The translations under genes were made by a program, and so were the position numbers. From Gammaproteobacteria bacterium (lineage in GTDB: Bacteria > Pseudomonadota > Gammaproteobacteria > Pseudomonadales > Azotimanducaceae), in contig VXLJ01000007.1 of NCBI GenBank assembly GCA_009841635.1, positions 279,129 to 343,128 on the forward strand: 64,000 nucleotides of DNA, written 5' to 3'. Of this stretch, positions 9,637-18,422 are shown one piece after another. Position 1 is the stretch's first letter; each line of letters begins with the position of its first letter. The notes under the pieces are model-generated. The model was not told where the DNA came from, did not search any database, and worked only from the letters and a program-made list of their open reading frames with translations.

Positions 9637-10503
9637 CTAAAAGTCCTCACTGTACCAATTCGGCAAGTCGAGATTTGGGTATGGCAGCAGCGACGAGCGG
9701 ACCTTGCCGTCTGATCTTTCGCGAGTATGCGAACGCGCACGAAGCGGCATGTCTAGCATCTTGCAGACCGCATTGACCTCATCGGCGTGAATCTCAAACA
9801 CGCGACCCGCTGGTATGAAATTACGTAGTACGAACGGGCCAAAACGCACCCGCTTTAGTCTTGATACCAGGATTTGTTGACTCTCGAAAAGCCGGCGCAC
9901 TTCGCGGTTGCGTCCTTCCATAAGGCAGACGTGATACCAATGGTTGCTGCCGCGCCCGTCGAAATACTGAATATCAGTGAAACGACAAGTGACGCCATCC
10001 AGAACTACACCACGCAGCATCGTCTCACGCGTCTCATCGTCGATTAACGAACGCACTCGAACTGCATATTCACGATCGATATTAGTGCTTGGATGCATGA
10101 GTTTATGAGCTAATTCGCCATGATTTGTGAATAGCAGCAGTCCTGTCGTGCCGACATCCAAGCGCCCTACTGAAATCCAACGCCCCGTTTGCAAATTCGG
10201 TAGCTCGCTAAACACGGTCTTGCGCCCGGTCGCCGATTTCCTTGATACTTCGGTACCTAGCGCTTTATTCATGATGAGAATGCGTGGTGCGGTCACTTCA
10301 CCGTGAACTACTTCCCGCCCATCAACGCTTATCGCTTGGTGGGAACTTACCCGGTCACCCAATGACGCGGTTTCACCGTCAATCTTGACCCGCCCAGCCT
10401 GAATCCATTTCTCCAACGCACGACGCGAACCTAAGCCGGCGTCTGCTAAGACTTTTTGCAGTTTGGTGGTTGGCACCGTAGTCAAATCTTTTGGACTAGT
10501 CAC
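9637..10503 (-). CDS. rluB: 23S rRNA pseudouridine synthase RluB type
   Basis: A 288-residue RsuA/RluB-family protein. An S4 RNA-binding domain (LQKVLADAGLGSRRALEKWI, about residues 15-34) precedes the catalytic domain with Asp116 in SVGRLDVGTTGLLLFTNHGELAHKLMHPS. GRNREVRRLFE is conserved near the end of the fold. RluB makes pseudouridine 2605 of 23S rRNA in E. coli; the paralogues RluE, RluF and RsuA are close, so the target base is inferred from the scpB neighbourhood. It starts with GTG 12 bases after scpB. The C-terminal tail is short, without the long basic extension common in enterobacteria. Confidence 0.88.
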   Translation of the reverse strand: MTSPKDLTTVPTTKLQKVLADAGLGSRRALEKWIQAGRVKIDGETASLGDRVSSHQAISVDGREVVHGEVTAPRILIMNKALGTEVSRKSATGRKTVFSELPNLQTGRWISVGRLDVGTTGLLLFTNHGELAHKLMHPSTNIDREYAVRVRSLIDDETRETMLRGVVLDGVTCRFTDIQYFDGRGSNHWYHVCLMEGRNREVRRLFESQQILVSRLKRVRFGPFVLRNFIPAGRVFEIHADEVNAVCKMLDMPLRARSHTRERSDGKVRSSLLPYPNLDLPNWYSEDF

Positions 10504-10515
10504 TAGTAGAACAAC

Positions 10516-11145
10516 TTAGTCTGCCACATTTTGACTCGTAGTTTCAGGTGCATCATCGCTGCTAATGATTTGCGGTTGATCCAGCGTCTCCGGCTGCACA
10601 AGACTTGCATCACCATTCGCATATGGTGGCAAGTCACCGATCGATCGCAGATTGAAGTAATCAAGAAATGCTCGCGTCGTGCCGTACAGGATCGGCAAAC
10701 CTGGCACCTGTTTGCGACCAAGTTCGCGAACCCATCCTCGATCCAATAAACGACGCAAGATACTGCCGGTTGTCGTAACTCCTCGCACCTCGTCTATTTC
10801 ACTACGGGTGATGGGTTGCTGGTAAGCGATCATCGTCAAGGTTTCAAGCAAGGCACGCGAATATCTTGGCGGATTGCGTTTCCATAGCTTATGAACCCAC
10901 TCGCTATGTTCCGAATCAACTTGAACTCGAAATCCTGACGCAACTTGAACCAGTTCAACACCACGCGTCTTGAAATCGTTTTCGAGTTCGTCTAGTGCGT
11001 CAATCAATACACCACGAAACACGCTCGGATCTTCGTATTCGCCTTCGAAGGTGCTCATTAAGGCAGCGAGATTGAGAGGCTCTTCCGCGCCAAACAACAA
11101 GACTTCGACGATTCGCTTGACGTCGCTAGTTTGTAACTCAGCCAC
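10516..11145 (-). CDS. scpB: segregation and condensation protein B
   Basis: A 209-residue ScpB with tandem winged-helix folds. Recognisable segments are VKRIVEVLLFGAEEPLNL at the N-terminus, RALLETLTMIAYQQPITRSEIDEVRGVTTTGSILRRLLDRGWVRELGRKQVPGLPILYGTT in the second half, and an acidic/polar C-terminal tail. It dimerises and binds ScpA as part of the SMC condensin complex that compacts and separates chromosomes. The GTG start overlaps scpA by 8 bases, as expected for subunits of one complex. Confidence 0.93.
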   Translation of the reverse strand: MAELQTSDVKRIVEVLLFGAEEPLNLAALMSTFEGEYEDPSVFRGVLIDALDELENDFKTRGVELVQVASGFRVQVDSEHSEWVHKLWKRNPPRYSRALLETLTMIAYQQPITRSEIDEVRGVTTTGSILRRLLDRGWVRELGRKQVPGLPILYGTTRAFLDYFNLRSIGDLPPYANGDASLVQPETLDQPQIISSDDAPETTSQNVAD

Positions 11146-11968
11146 TTGCTTCGTAGTCCGCTAAACTCACTACGATGTTTGCAAAGGGCTGTGGTTGCAC
11201 AACCCGTACGACGTGGCTGCGCATGAGTTCCAGTATCGCAAGCAAGGACGCAATCACCGACGCTTTGCCTTCTCGCACATTGAAGAGCTCTTCGAAGGGT
11301 GTTGGCGCTTGCGCCGCGTTCAAGCGAGCGACAATAGTCGTCATACGCGCTCGGACCGTTATCGTCATGCGCGTCACCTGATGTCGCTGATGCAACTTTG
11401 CACGCTGGACTAGATCCGCAAACACAAGAACCAATTCTTGGAGATCAATGTTTGGTTGTTGTTCTTCAATTTGCGTCAACGCGACTGGCAATTGCGATGC
11501 ATGCAAGTCGCGCTCTAAACGAGGCAGCTCGTCCAGGCGTTCAGATGCGCTGCGCAAACGTTCGTATTCAAGGATTCGCTTTCGCAATACGGCTGCAGGA
11601 TCGTCTTCGTCGTCCCCGGTGAGCTCGTCCAATTGCGGTAGCAATGCGCGCGACTTGATCAGCATTAGCGTTGCAGCAATGACGAGGTACTCGCCTGCCA
11701 ATTGCAGGCGCATGGTGGACATCAACTCAATGTATTGCATGTATTGATCAGCAATGTCGGTCAGGCTGAATTCCAAAATGTCAAGATTGTGCTTGCGAAT
11801 CAAATACAGCAGAAGATCAAGTGGGCCTTCGAACGATTCGAGCAAAACGATCATTGCATCGTCTGGCACGTGCAAATCTTCCGGCAACTCCGTAAGCGTG
11901 GTGTCACCGACGCGAGCTTGTATTTCGCTAGACAGTGGCGTTGTCAGAAACGATGATTCGTCTTGCAT
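11138..11968 (-). CDS. scpA: segregation and condensation protein A
   Basis: A 276-residue kleisin. The N-terminal FEGPLDLLLYLIRKHNLDILEFSLTDIADQYMQYIE is the family signature that contacts the SMC neck. LAGEYLVIAATLMLIKSRALLP follows, and the C-terminal winged helix (VIASLLAILELMRSHVVRVVQPQPFANIVV) would bind the SMC head. It bridges SMC ATPase heads together with ScpB. The gene lies 16 bases after trpS and overlaps scpB, within a trpS-scpA-scpB-rluB operon. Confidence 0.94.
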   Translation of the reverse strand: MQDESSFLTTPLSSEIQARVGDTTLTELPEDLHVPDDAMIVLLESFEGPLDLLLYLIRKHNLDILEFSLTDIADQYMQYIELMSTMRLQLAGEYLVIAATLMLIKSRALLPQLDELTGDDEDDPAAVLRKRILEYERLRSASERLDELPRLERDLHASQLPVALTQIEEQQPNIDLQELVLVFADLVQRAKLHQRHQVTRMTITVRARMTTIVARLNAAQAPTPFEELFNVREGKASVIASLLAILELMRSHVVRVVQPQPFANIVVSLADYEASG

Positions 11969-11984
11969 GGTTTCGTCAACTTAC

Positions 11985-13208
11985 CTAGCCGTGGATCAAG
12001 CCAATCGCTGATCGCACATCGTGCATGGTTTCTTTGGCGATGACACGCGCTTTCTCAGACCCCGCAGCCAGCACCCGTTCAACCTCGGCAGGATTTTCCG
12101 CATATGGCGTTGCGCGTTCAATGAACTCCGTTCGTTCAGCGCTTAGCGCATCAATAAGAGGTTGCTTGCAATCTCTGCACCCTATGGACGCGGTTCGACA
12201 ACCTTCAGCCGCCCATTGCCGTTGCTCTTCGTCAAGATATATCTCATGCCATGCATAAACCGGACACTTCGCCGGATCGCCAGGATCTTTCAAGCGGACT
12301 CGTGCGGGATCCGTCTGCATTCGTGCGACTTTCCGCTCAATGACTTCAGGCGAATCGCGCAACTGGATCGTATTGCCGTACGACTTGGACATTTTCCGGC
12401 CGTCCAACCCTACTACCCGTGGTGTTTCCGTCACGAGTGTTTGTGGCTCTGGCAGGATGACTCTACCGGTGCCACGCAGATAACCCTCAAGTCGTTCTAC
12501 GTATTCCTGCGCAACTGACTCAAGACCTCCTAACATAGCCAAACCCTGGCGCAAGGCCTCGGCATCGCCACCTTCGCGATAGCGTCGATGGCAGTGTAAA
12601 AACGCCTTTTTAAATTCGCCGCCTTGCGAATCTAGCGTCGCCATAACCTGACTTTCGAAATCTGCACCTCGACCAAAAATATCGTTGAACCGCCGAGCGA
12701 TTTCACGACTCATTTCAACATGTGGCGCTTGGTCCATACCAACCGGCACCCGTTCTGCACGATACATCAGAATATCCGCCGCTTGCAACACTGGATAGCC
12801 GAGAAAGCCATAAGTTGCGAGATCTTTGCTCTCTAGCGAATCGATCATTTCCTTGTATGTCGGCACACGTTCGACCCAAGACAAGGGCGTGATCATGGAC
12901 AGGAATAAATGCAGTTCGGCATGTTCCGGCACTTTGCTCTGAACGAATATCGTCGCATGCTCAGGTGACAAGCCGGCGCCAAGCCAGTCGACGACCATTT
13001 CGCGGGAGAAATCCTCGATGGTTTGCGTTTCGTCGTAAGCGGTCGTTAACGCATGCCAGTCCGCGACAAAAAAGTAGCAGTCATATTGCGTTTGAAGGTC
13101 GACCCAGTTTTTCAAAGCACCGTGGTAATTACCAAGATGCATGCGGCCAGTAGGTCGCATCCCAGACAGCACCCGGTCGGGACGCCTAGCTGTGTTTGCT
13201 TGTGTCAT
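11985..13208 (-). CDS. trpS: tryptophanyl-tRNA synthetase
   Basis: A 407-residue class I synthetase with the HIGH-type motif in GMRPTGRMHLGNYHGALKNW and the KMSKS motif in GLDGRKMSKSYGNTI. LSWVERVPTYKEM and GYPVLQAADILMYRAERVPVGMDQAPHVEMSREIARRFN are characteristic of TrpRS. Roughly residues 190-265 form an insertion before KMSKS, as in the longer proteobacterial TrpRS type. It charges tRNA-Trp in the cytoplasm. It is the first gene of the minus-strand trpS-scpAB-rluB run; the 120 bases upstream hold no structure I can name. Confidence 0.95.
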   Translation of the reverse strand: MTQANTARRPDRVLSGMRPTGRMHLGNYHGALKNWVDLQTQYDCYFFVADWHALTTAYDETQTIEDFSREMVVDWLGAGLSPEHATIFVQSKVPEHAELHLFLSMITPLSWVERVPTYKEMIDSLESKDLATYGFLGYPVLQAADILMYRAERVPVGMDQAPHVEMSREIARRFNDIFGRGADFESQVMATLDSQGGEFKKAFLHCHRRYREGGDAEALRQGLAMLGGLESVAQEYVERLEGYLRGTGRVILPEPQTLVTETPRVVGLDGRKMSKSYGNTIQLRDSPEVIERKVARMQTDPARVRLKDPGDPAKCPVYAWHEIYLDEEQRQWAAEGCRTASIGCRDCKQPLIDALSAERTEFIERATPYAENPAEVERVLAAGSEKARVIAKETMHDVRSAIGLIHG

Positions 13209-13328
13209 AAATCAAGGCATCGAAATGGCTACAAGTGCGCGTAAATGCCTGGTCAAACCGTCTTGTTAGTTTGACTTAAAGGCGAATTTTAGGAGACGCA
13301 GTTGTATAGAAGGATTTAGATTGAAATG

Positions 13329-14042
13329 TCAGTCTGCGGCGCGACGCCAATCTATTTCTTCAATGCCATGTTCGCGTAAATACGCATTGGCGCGACTGAA
13401 ATGACGACAGCCAAAAAATCCATTGCGAGCTGCAAGGGGCGATGGATGCGCAGCTGTCAAAACGCAATGACGTTCGCGAGAAACGTGTTCGCCTTTCGCT
13501 TTTGCGAATGCGCCCCAAAGCATGAATACCACGTGCTCACACCGCTCGTTCACGATCTCTACGATGCGATCGGTAAATTGCTCCCAGCCTCGATTGTGAT
13601 GTGAACCACTACTGCCTGCCACCACTGTAAGCGTTGCGTTCAACAGCAGCACACCTTGCTTCGCCCAACCTAACAATGATCCGCTCGTTGGCTTGAACGG
13701 GTCGTGAGAATCGTAAACTCGGGTTAGGTCAGCCGTGACTTCCTTGAATATGTTCACCAACGATGGCGGTATCGGCGTGCCGATCGGCACGCTGAAACAC
13801 AAACCATGGGCTTGCCCAGGGTTTATGTATGGGTCCTGACCGATGATCACAACTTTTACATCCGGCAACGGACACAAGTCGAGCGCATTAAAAATAAGTT
13901 TTGGCGGCGGGTATAAGCGTTTGCCTGCCTGCATCTCCGATATCAGAAACGCGCGTAATTGCGCCATGTAGGGTTGTTCGAATTCGTCGCGCAGTGCTTC
14001 GCGCCAAGACGCGTGGAGCACCACCCGATCGAATGCACTCAT
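13329..14042 (-). CDS. ung: uracil-DNA glycosylase
   Basis: A 237-residue family 1 UDG. The water-activating motif VVIIGQDPYINPGQAHGLCFSV, the PPSLVNIFKEV loop, WAKQGVLLLNATLTVVAGSSGSHHNRGWEQFT, and the minor-groove AAHPSPLAARNGFFGCRHFSRAN motif (HPSPLA in place of the usual HPSPLS) are all visible. It removes uracil from DNA as the first step of base excision repair. The ATG overlaps the lysS stop in ATGA, so it is coupled to prfB-lysS rather than standing alone. Confidence 0.96.
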   Translation of the reverse strand: MSAFDRVVLHASWREALRDEFEQPYMAQLRAFLISEMQAGKRLYPPPKLIFNALDLCPLPDVKVVIIGQDPYINPGQAHGLCFSVPIGTPIPPSLVNIFKEVTADLTRVYDSHDPFKPTSGSLLGWAKQGVLLLNATLTVVAGSSGSHHNRGWEQFTDRIVEIVNERCEHVVFMLWGAFAKAKGEHVSRERHCVLTAAHPSPLAARNGFFGCRHFSRANAYLREHGIEEIDWRRAAD

Positions 14043-15526
14043 GGTGTGGTGCGATCGCGTAGTTGCGGAAACAACATGACGTCGCGTATCGCGTGCTTAT
14101 CCGTCAAGAGCATGACGAGACGGTCGATACCAAGACCCTCCCCTGCCGTAGGCGGCATCCCATGCTCAAGTGCTAATAAATAATCTTCATCCACTGTCAT
14201 CGCTTCTTCATCACCCGCACTCCGCAATGTAGCTTGGTGTTCAAAGCGTGTGCGTTGGTCGTCCGGGTCGTTCAACTCGGAAAAGCCATTGGCGATTTCA
14301 CGGCTAGCAATGAAATACTCAAAACGATCTGTGAAGTCGGGATCGTCTTTGTTACGCATGGCGAGCGGCGAAATCGATGCAGGATATTGGGTAATGAAGG
14401 TAGGTTGGTGGAGTTTCGGTTCGACTTGTGATTCGAACAGTTCGTTTAAACACGCACCAGCATCCATGCTATCCGCCACGTGAACTTCCAATTTGCCTGC
14501 GAGAGCACGCACTTTTTGATCGTCACGGAGGTCATCGCTTGCAACATTCAATTCGTCCGCGACCGCGTCCAGCATCGTAACGCGACGTGCCGGATTAGCG
14601 CAATCGAACGACAATTCACCGAATGTAACCTGTGTAGCACCTGTGACTTCCTTCACGACGAATCGAATTAATTCGTCAGTGAGGTCCATGAGATCTTCGT
14701 AGGTCGAGTAACTCTCGTAGAACTCCAACATGGTGAACTCGGGACTGTGCTTCGTTGAAAGACCTTCGTTGCGGAAATTGCGGTTAATCTCGAACACGCG
14801 CTCAACGCCGCCCACCACCAAGCGCTTTAGATACAACTCAGGCGCGATTCGCAGATACAGGTCGCGCGCTAGCGCGTTGTGATGGGTGATGAACGGTTTG
14901 GCGCTCGCGCCGCCTGGAATCGGATGCAACATGGGTGTCTCGACTTCCAAATAATCCCGTGCATGAAAAAACTTGCGTAGCGAAGCGAGCACTGCGCTGC
15001 GTGATTCAAAAACCTGACGCGAAGCCTCGTCCACGATGAGATCCAAGTAACGACGCCGATACTTCAATTCAGGATCTGCTAGACCGTGGAACTTCTCCGG
15101 CAACGGTTGCAGCGACTTTGCCAAGAGCTGAATATCACTCGCTTGCACGGTCAATTCGCCGCGATTCGTCTTCATGAGCACACCTTGGACCGCAACGATA
15201 TCCCCAATATCCATCAGCTGCTGCATGACCTGAAACTGCTCAGCTCCCATTTCGTTACTGCGTGCGTAAATCTGAATTCGCGTCCCCGAATCAGCCAGCG
15301 TGGCGAAACATGCCTTGCCCATGTCTCTTCGCAACAACATGCGACCCGCGATCGCAACATGGACGTTTAAACCTTCTAACTCCGCTTTGCTGGCATCGTC
15401 GTATGCCGAACGCAACGCAGCGGCACGATGGGACGGCTTGAAGCCGTTCGGATAGTCGAAGCCATGTTCACGTAACGTAGCTAATTTTTGGCGACGAACT
15501 TCGAACTCGTTGCGTTCTTCCGTCAC
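14039..15526 (-). CDS. lysS: lysyl-tRNA synthetase, class II
   Basis: A 495-residue class IIb synthetase. An N-terminal OB-fold anticodon-binding domain (VAIAGRMLLRRDMGKACFATLADSG) precedes the catalytic core with motif 1 (FFHARDYLEVETPMLHPIPGGASAKPF), motif 2 (FRNEGLSTKHSPEFTMLEFYESY) and motif 3 (GEGLGIDRLVMLLTDKHAIRDVMLFP). It charges tRNA-Lys. The GTG start overlaps the prfB stop by 4 bases (GTGA), and its stop overlaps the ung start in ATGA. The prfB-lysS order is typical of gammaproteobacteria; ung as the third gene is less usual. Confidence 0.96.
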   Translation of the reverse strand: MTEERNEFEVRRQKLATLREHGFDYPNGFKPSHRAAALRSAYDDASKAELEGLNVHVAIAGRMLLRRDMGKACFATLADSGTRIQIYARSNEMGAEQFQVMQQLMDIGDIVAVQGVLMKTNRGELTVQASDIQLLAKSLQPLPEKFHGLADPELKYRRRYLDLIVDEASRQVFESRSAVLASLRKFFHARDYLEVETPMLHPIPGGASAKPFITHHNALARDLYLRIAPELYLKRLVVGGVERVFEINRNFRNEGLSTKHSPEFTMLEFYESYSTYEDLMDLTDELIRFVVKEVTGATQVTFGELSFDCANPARRVTMLDAVADELNVASDDLRDDQKVRALAGKLEVHVADSMDAGACLNELFESQVEPKLHQPTFITQYPASISPLAMRNKDDPDFTDRFEYFIASREIANGFSELNDPDDQRTRFEHQATLRSAGDEEAMTVDEDYLLALEHGMPPTAGEGLGIDRLVMLLTDKHAIRDVMLFPQLRDRTTP

Positions 15527-16621
15527 GCGTTCGCCTTGAGATTGGATTCCATGAATTCGTCTAAATCGCCATTCAATACACGATTGGGGTCAGCAATTTC
15601 CACATTAGTCCGCAGATCTTTGACTCGCGATTGATCCAAGACATACGAACGAATCTGACTACCAAACCCGATATTCGCCTTGGCCGACTCCATTGCTTGA
15701 CGCGTTTCTTCCCGTTCCTGCAACGCTAAATCGTAAAGTCGTGCACGCAGCTGTTTCCATGCCTGCTCCCGATTTTGAAACTGCGAACGCTCTGATTGGC
15801 ATTGCACAACTGTTTTAGTCGGTAGGTGGGTCAAACGCACGGCCGAATCTGTCTTGTTTACGTGCTGACCGCCCGCACCGCTCGCTCGATAGGTGTCCAC
15901 ACGGACATCCGTTGGATTGATTTCGATTTCAATCGTGTCGTCTATTTCCGCGTATACGTACACAGATGCAAACGACGTATGACGACGATGTCCCGAATCA
16001 AACGGTGAGTTGCGCACAAGTCGATGGATGCCGGTTTCGGTGCGTAGCCATCCGTACGCATAGTCACCGGTCACCTGCAGCGTCGCACTGCGAATACCGG
16101 CAATATCACCCGCACTAACCTCGCGCAAGTTCGCAGCAAAGTCGTGTTTTTCGCACCACTTGATGTACATGCGCAGCAGCATATTGGCCCAGTCTTGAGC
16201 TTCCGTGCCACCTTCGCCAAACTGAATGTCGACAAACGCATTGTTGGCATCCTGCTCATGGTCAAACATGCGCTCAAATTCCAGGCGGCTGAGCTGTTGT
16301 TCCATGTTCACAAGATCTTCTGCGACGACGTCAAGTGCATCTTGATCTGATTCCTCAGTTGCTAACTCAAGCAACTCATCGGCGTCAGACAATGCGCGAC
16401 CCAACTTGAGCAATGCCGTAAGCTCGCGTTCTAACCGAGCGCGTTCCTTCGACAACTCTCGGACCTTGTCCTGATTCGACCAGGTTTCTGGCAGCGACAG
16501 CTCGCGATCTACTTCCTCCAGCCGCTCGTTCTTCGCAGCATGGTCAAAGAGAGTCCTTTAGTTGTGCGAATCGGGTCTCAAATAGCTTTATTGAATCGCG
16601 CAAAGACGTTAGTTCTGGCAT
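15523..16621 (-). CDS. prfB: peptide chain release factor 2 (programmed +1 frameshift)
   Basis: The gene starts at ATG 16621, reads 25 codons (MPELTSLRDSIKLFETRFAQ and five more) to CTT at 16549-16547, and meets an in-frame TGA at 16546-16544. A +1 shift continues as DHAAKNERLEEVDRELSLPETW and on, giving 365 residues in total, the same as E. coli RF2. The stop-codon recognition motif NSPFDSGHRRHTSF and the peptidyl-transferase GGQ in ASGAGGQHVNKTDSAVRLTHLPT are intact. RF2 terminates translation at UGA and UAA. Annotation starting at 16455 would miss the first 55 residues or so. It is followed by lysS with a 4-base overlap, and recJ lies 56 bases upstream. Confidence 0.96.
16543..16549 (-). 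other. RF2 programmed +1 frameshift site
   Basis: Read on the minus strand the site is CTTTGAC, identical to the CUU-UGA-C slip site of E. coli prfB. A Shine-Dalgarno-like AAGGA lies a few bases upstream, in the position of the stimulatory AGGGGG. Because RF2 itself reads UGA, low RF2 favours frameshifting and restores synthesis: an autoregulatory loop established for this gene family. Confidence 0.93.
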
Positions 16622-16677
16622 AACTTAGAGGCTCATAAAACAAAAAAGCCGCTCGACATAACGCAAACGCGTAACCG

Positions 16678-18408
16678 TCAATCGACTACTTGAATTTTAT
16701 CGGCAATTAATTGCAGTGTGACTTCGTTGCGATACTCGTTGCGGTCGAGCTGATAGGTCATTTCAATGCGTTTAGCTTCAACCAATGGGTGTGAAAAAGC
16801 GATTGCTTCAAAGTGCCGTTTGCCAGCGCGCAGAATGAATTTCTGATGATCCCGATTGCGTCCTACGCGAGCCGTTGAGACCACGTCAAACGTACCATGG
16901 AAAACTGGTCGAATGAAGGTCTGGCCCCAAGGCTCAAAACTGTCTATTTCGTCACTCAGTTCCATGGTGATTTCGTCAGGCATCAATTCACCGTCGGTGA
17001 GAATCCTGGGGGTGAATGCGTCTTCGGCCGCTAATGCCGTCACCGCGTTGTCAAACACGTTGGCAAAGCGCTCAAAGCTGGGTTTGCGAATCGTCAATCC
17101 AGCTGCGCCAGCATGTCCACCGAAGCGCAGAATCAAATTCGGATACATGGCATTGACGTACGCCAACACATCTCTGATATGCACGCCGTCGATACTTCGT
17201 GCGGAGCCTTTCAAGTCCTCCGAACCACCATCGCTGGCATCGGCGAAGACAATCGAAGGTGCAGCAGTACGTTCAGCCAAACGACTTGCAACAAGCCCAA
17301 CCACTCCTTCATGAAAATCTCGGTGATATACACAATGGCTTCTCCGACCTGTGTCACCAACAAGATCCACTAACCGATTGGCTTCGGTGTTCATCTCTTC
17401 TTGAATTGCACGACGACGGTTGTTCATGTCTTGCAACAACATCGCTTTTTCGGTCGCCTCGTAATCGTTGTCCTCAACCAGCAATTGGATGCCAACCGAG
17501 ATATCGTCCAAACGACCCGCTGAATTGATACGCGGTCCAATGCGAAACCCGATTTCTCTTGTCGTGAGCGTTTCTAAGCGCGTTCGCGTGACATCGCATA
17601 AAGCGCGGATACCTGGTCGCGTTTGACCATTGCGCATGCGGCGCAGACCCTCTGCGACGATTCTGCGGTTGTTCAAATCCAGCGGCACCATGTCCACGAC
17701 CGTGCCGATTGCGACGAGATCCAACCACTGCCGCATATCCGGCGGTTCAATCCCATGGTCGTCAAAATAGCCACGTTCAATCAGCTCACGTCGAACTGCG
17801 GCGAGTAAATAAAACGCCACACCCACCCCACAGGGTTCGCTCTCAAATGTCGAATCCGGCATGTTTGGATTGACGATGCTGTGCGCAGCAGGCAATAACT
17901 CAGGTTCAGGCGCTAAATGGTGATCCGTCACAATGACATCGATACCGTGCGCATTCGCGAATTCAACGCCTTCTGTAGACGATACGCCGTTGTCCACGGT
18001 GATTAACAAATCTGGTTCATCGTCCAGCAGTGTTTCAACAAAGACCTTTGTCAGACCGTAACCAAAGCTGAATCGATTCGGCACTCGAAATTCAGCTAAA
18101 TCAAATTCGATCGCATGGAAAAACAGAATACATAGTGCGCTGGCGGTCGCACCATCCGCATCGTAATCGCCACAGATGAAAATGCGTTGGTCGTTTTCAA
18201 TCGCTTCTATGATGCGATCAGTAGCCTGCTTGACGTCAGGCATCCGATCGACTTGCTCGAGCTGGCTGATCCGATAGTCAATCTCCTCTTGACTAGCGAT
18301 CCCGCGAGCACTTAGGATGCGAGCCATAGGTGCGGAAACGCCTAGTTCTTTTTGCAGTTCGCTCGGTTCGACACCTAGCGCTCGCGTTTCAATTTGCAAT
18401 GATGTCAT
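16678..18408 (-). CDS. recJ: single-stranded-DNA-specific 5'-3' exonuclease
   Basis: A 576-residue DHH/DHHA1 phosphoesterase. Motif ICGDYDADGATASALC, then LITVDNGVSS, IDVIVTDHHLAPEPELLPAAHSIVNPNM (the DHH motif) and FRIGPRINSAGRLDD (DHH family core) lead to LILRFGGHAGAAGLTI, the DHHA1 substrate-binding motif, with a C-terminal OB-fold domain. It degrades single-stranded DNA in RecFOR recombination and mismatch or base excision repair. It lies 14 bases after hom and 56 bases before prfB; hom-recJ-prfB-lysS matches the pseudomonad order except that thrC is missing between hom and recJ. Confidence 0.95.
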   Translation of the reverse strand: MTSLQIETRALGVEPSELQKELGVSAPMARILSARGIASQEEIDYRISQLEQVDRMPDVKQATDRIIEAIENDQRIFICGDYDADGATASALCILFFHAIEFDLAEFRVPNRFSFGYGLTKVFVETLLDDEPDLLITVDNGVSSTEGVEFANAHGIDVIVTDHHLAPEPELLPAAHSIVNPNMPDSTFESEPCGVGVAFYLLAAVRRELIERGYFDDHGIEPPDMRQWLDLVAIGTVVDMVPLDLNNRRIVAEGLRRMRNGQTRPGIRALCDVTRTRLETLTTREIGFRIGPRINSAGRLDDISVGIQLLVEDNDYEATEKAMLLQDMNNRRRAIQEEMNTEANRLVDLVGDTGRRSHCVYHRDFHEGVVGLVASRLAERTAAPSIVFADASDGGSEDLKGSARSIDGVHIRDVLAYVNAMYPNLILRFGGHAGAAGLTIRKPSFERFANVFDNAVTALAAEDAFTPRILTDGELMPDEITMELSDEIDSFEPWGQTFIRPVFHGTFDVVSTARVGRNRDHQKFILRAGKRHFEAIAFSHPLVEAKRIEMTYQLDRNEYRNEVTLQLIADKIQVVD

Positions 18409-18422
18409 TCAAGCCTCTTAGC

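Noticed and set aside
16622..16677. GGCTTTTTTG on the minus strand between recJ and prfB as a terminator
   Set aside because: The T-run is there, but no matching upstream arm for GAGCGGC could be found; recJ and prfB are probably cotranscribed.
16856..17314. 152-residue open frame opposite recJ
   Set aside because: Antisense to recJ, low-complexity Ser/Ala/Pro composition, no recognisable domain.
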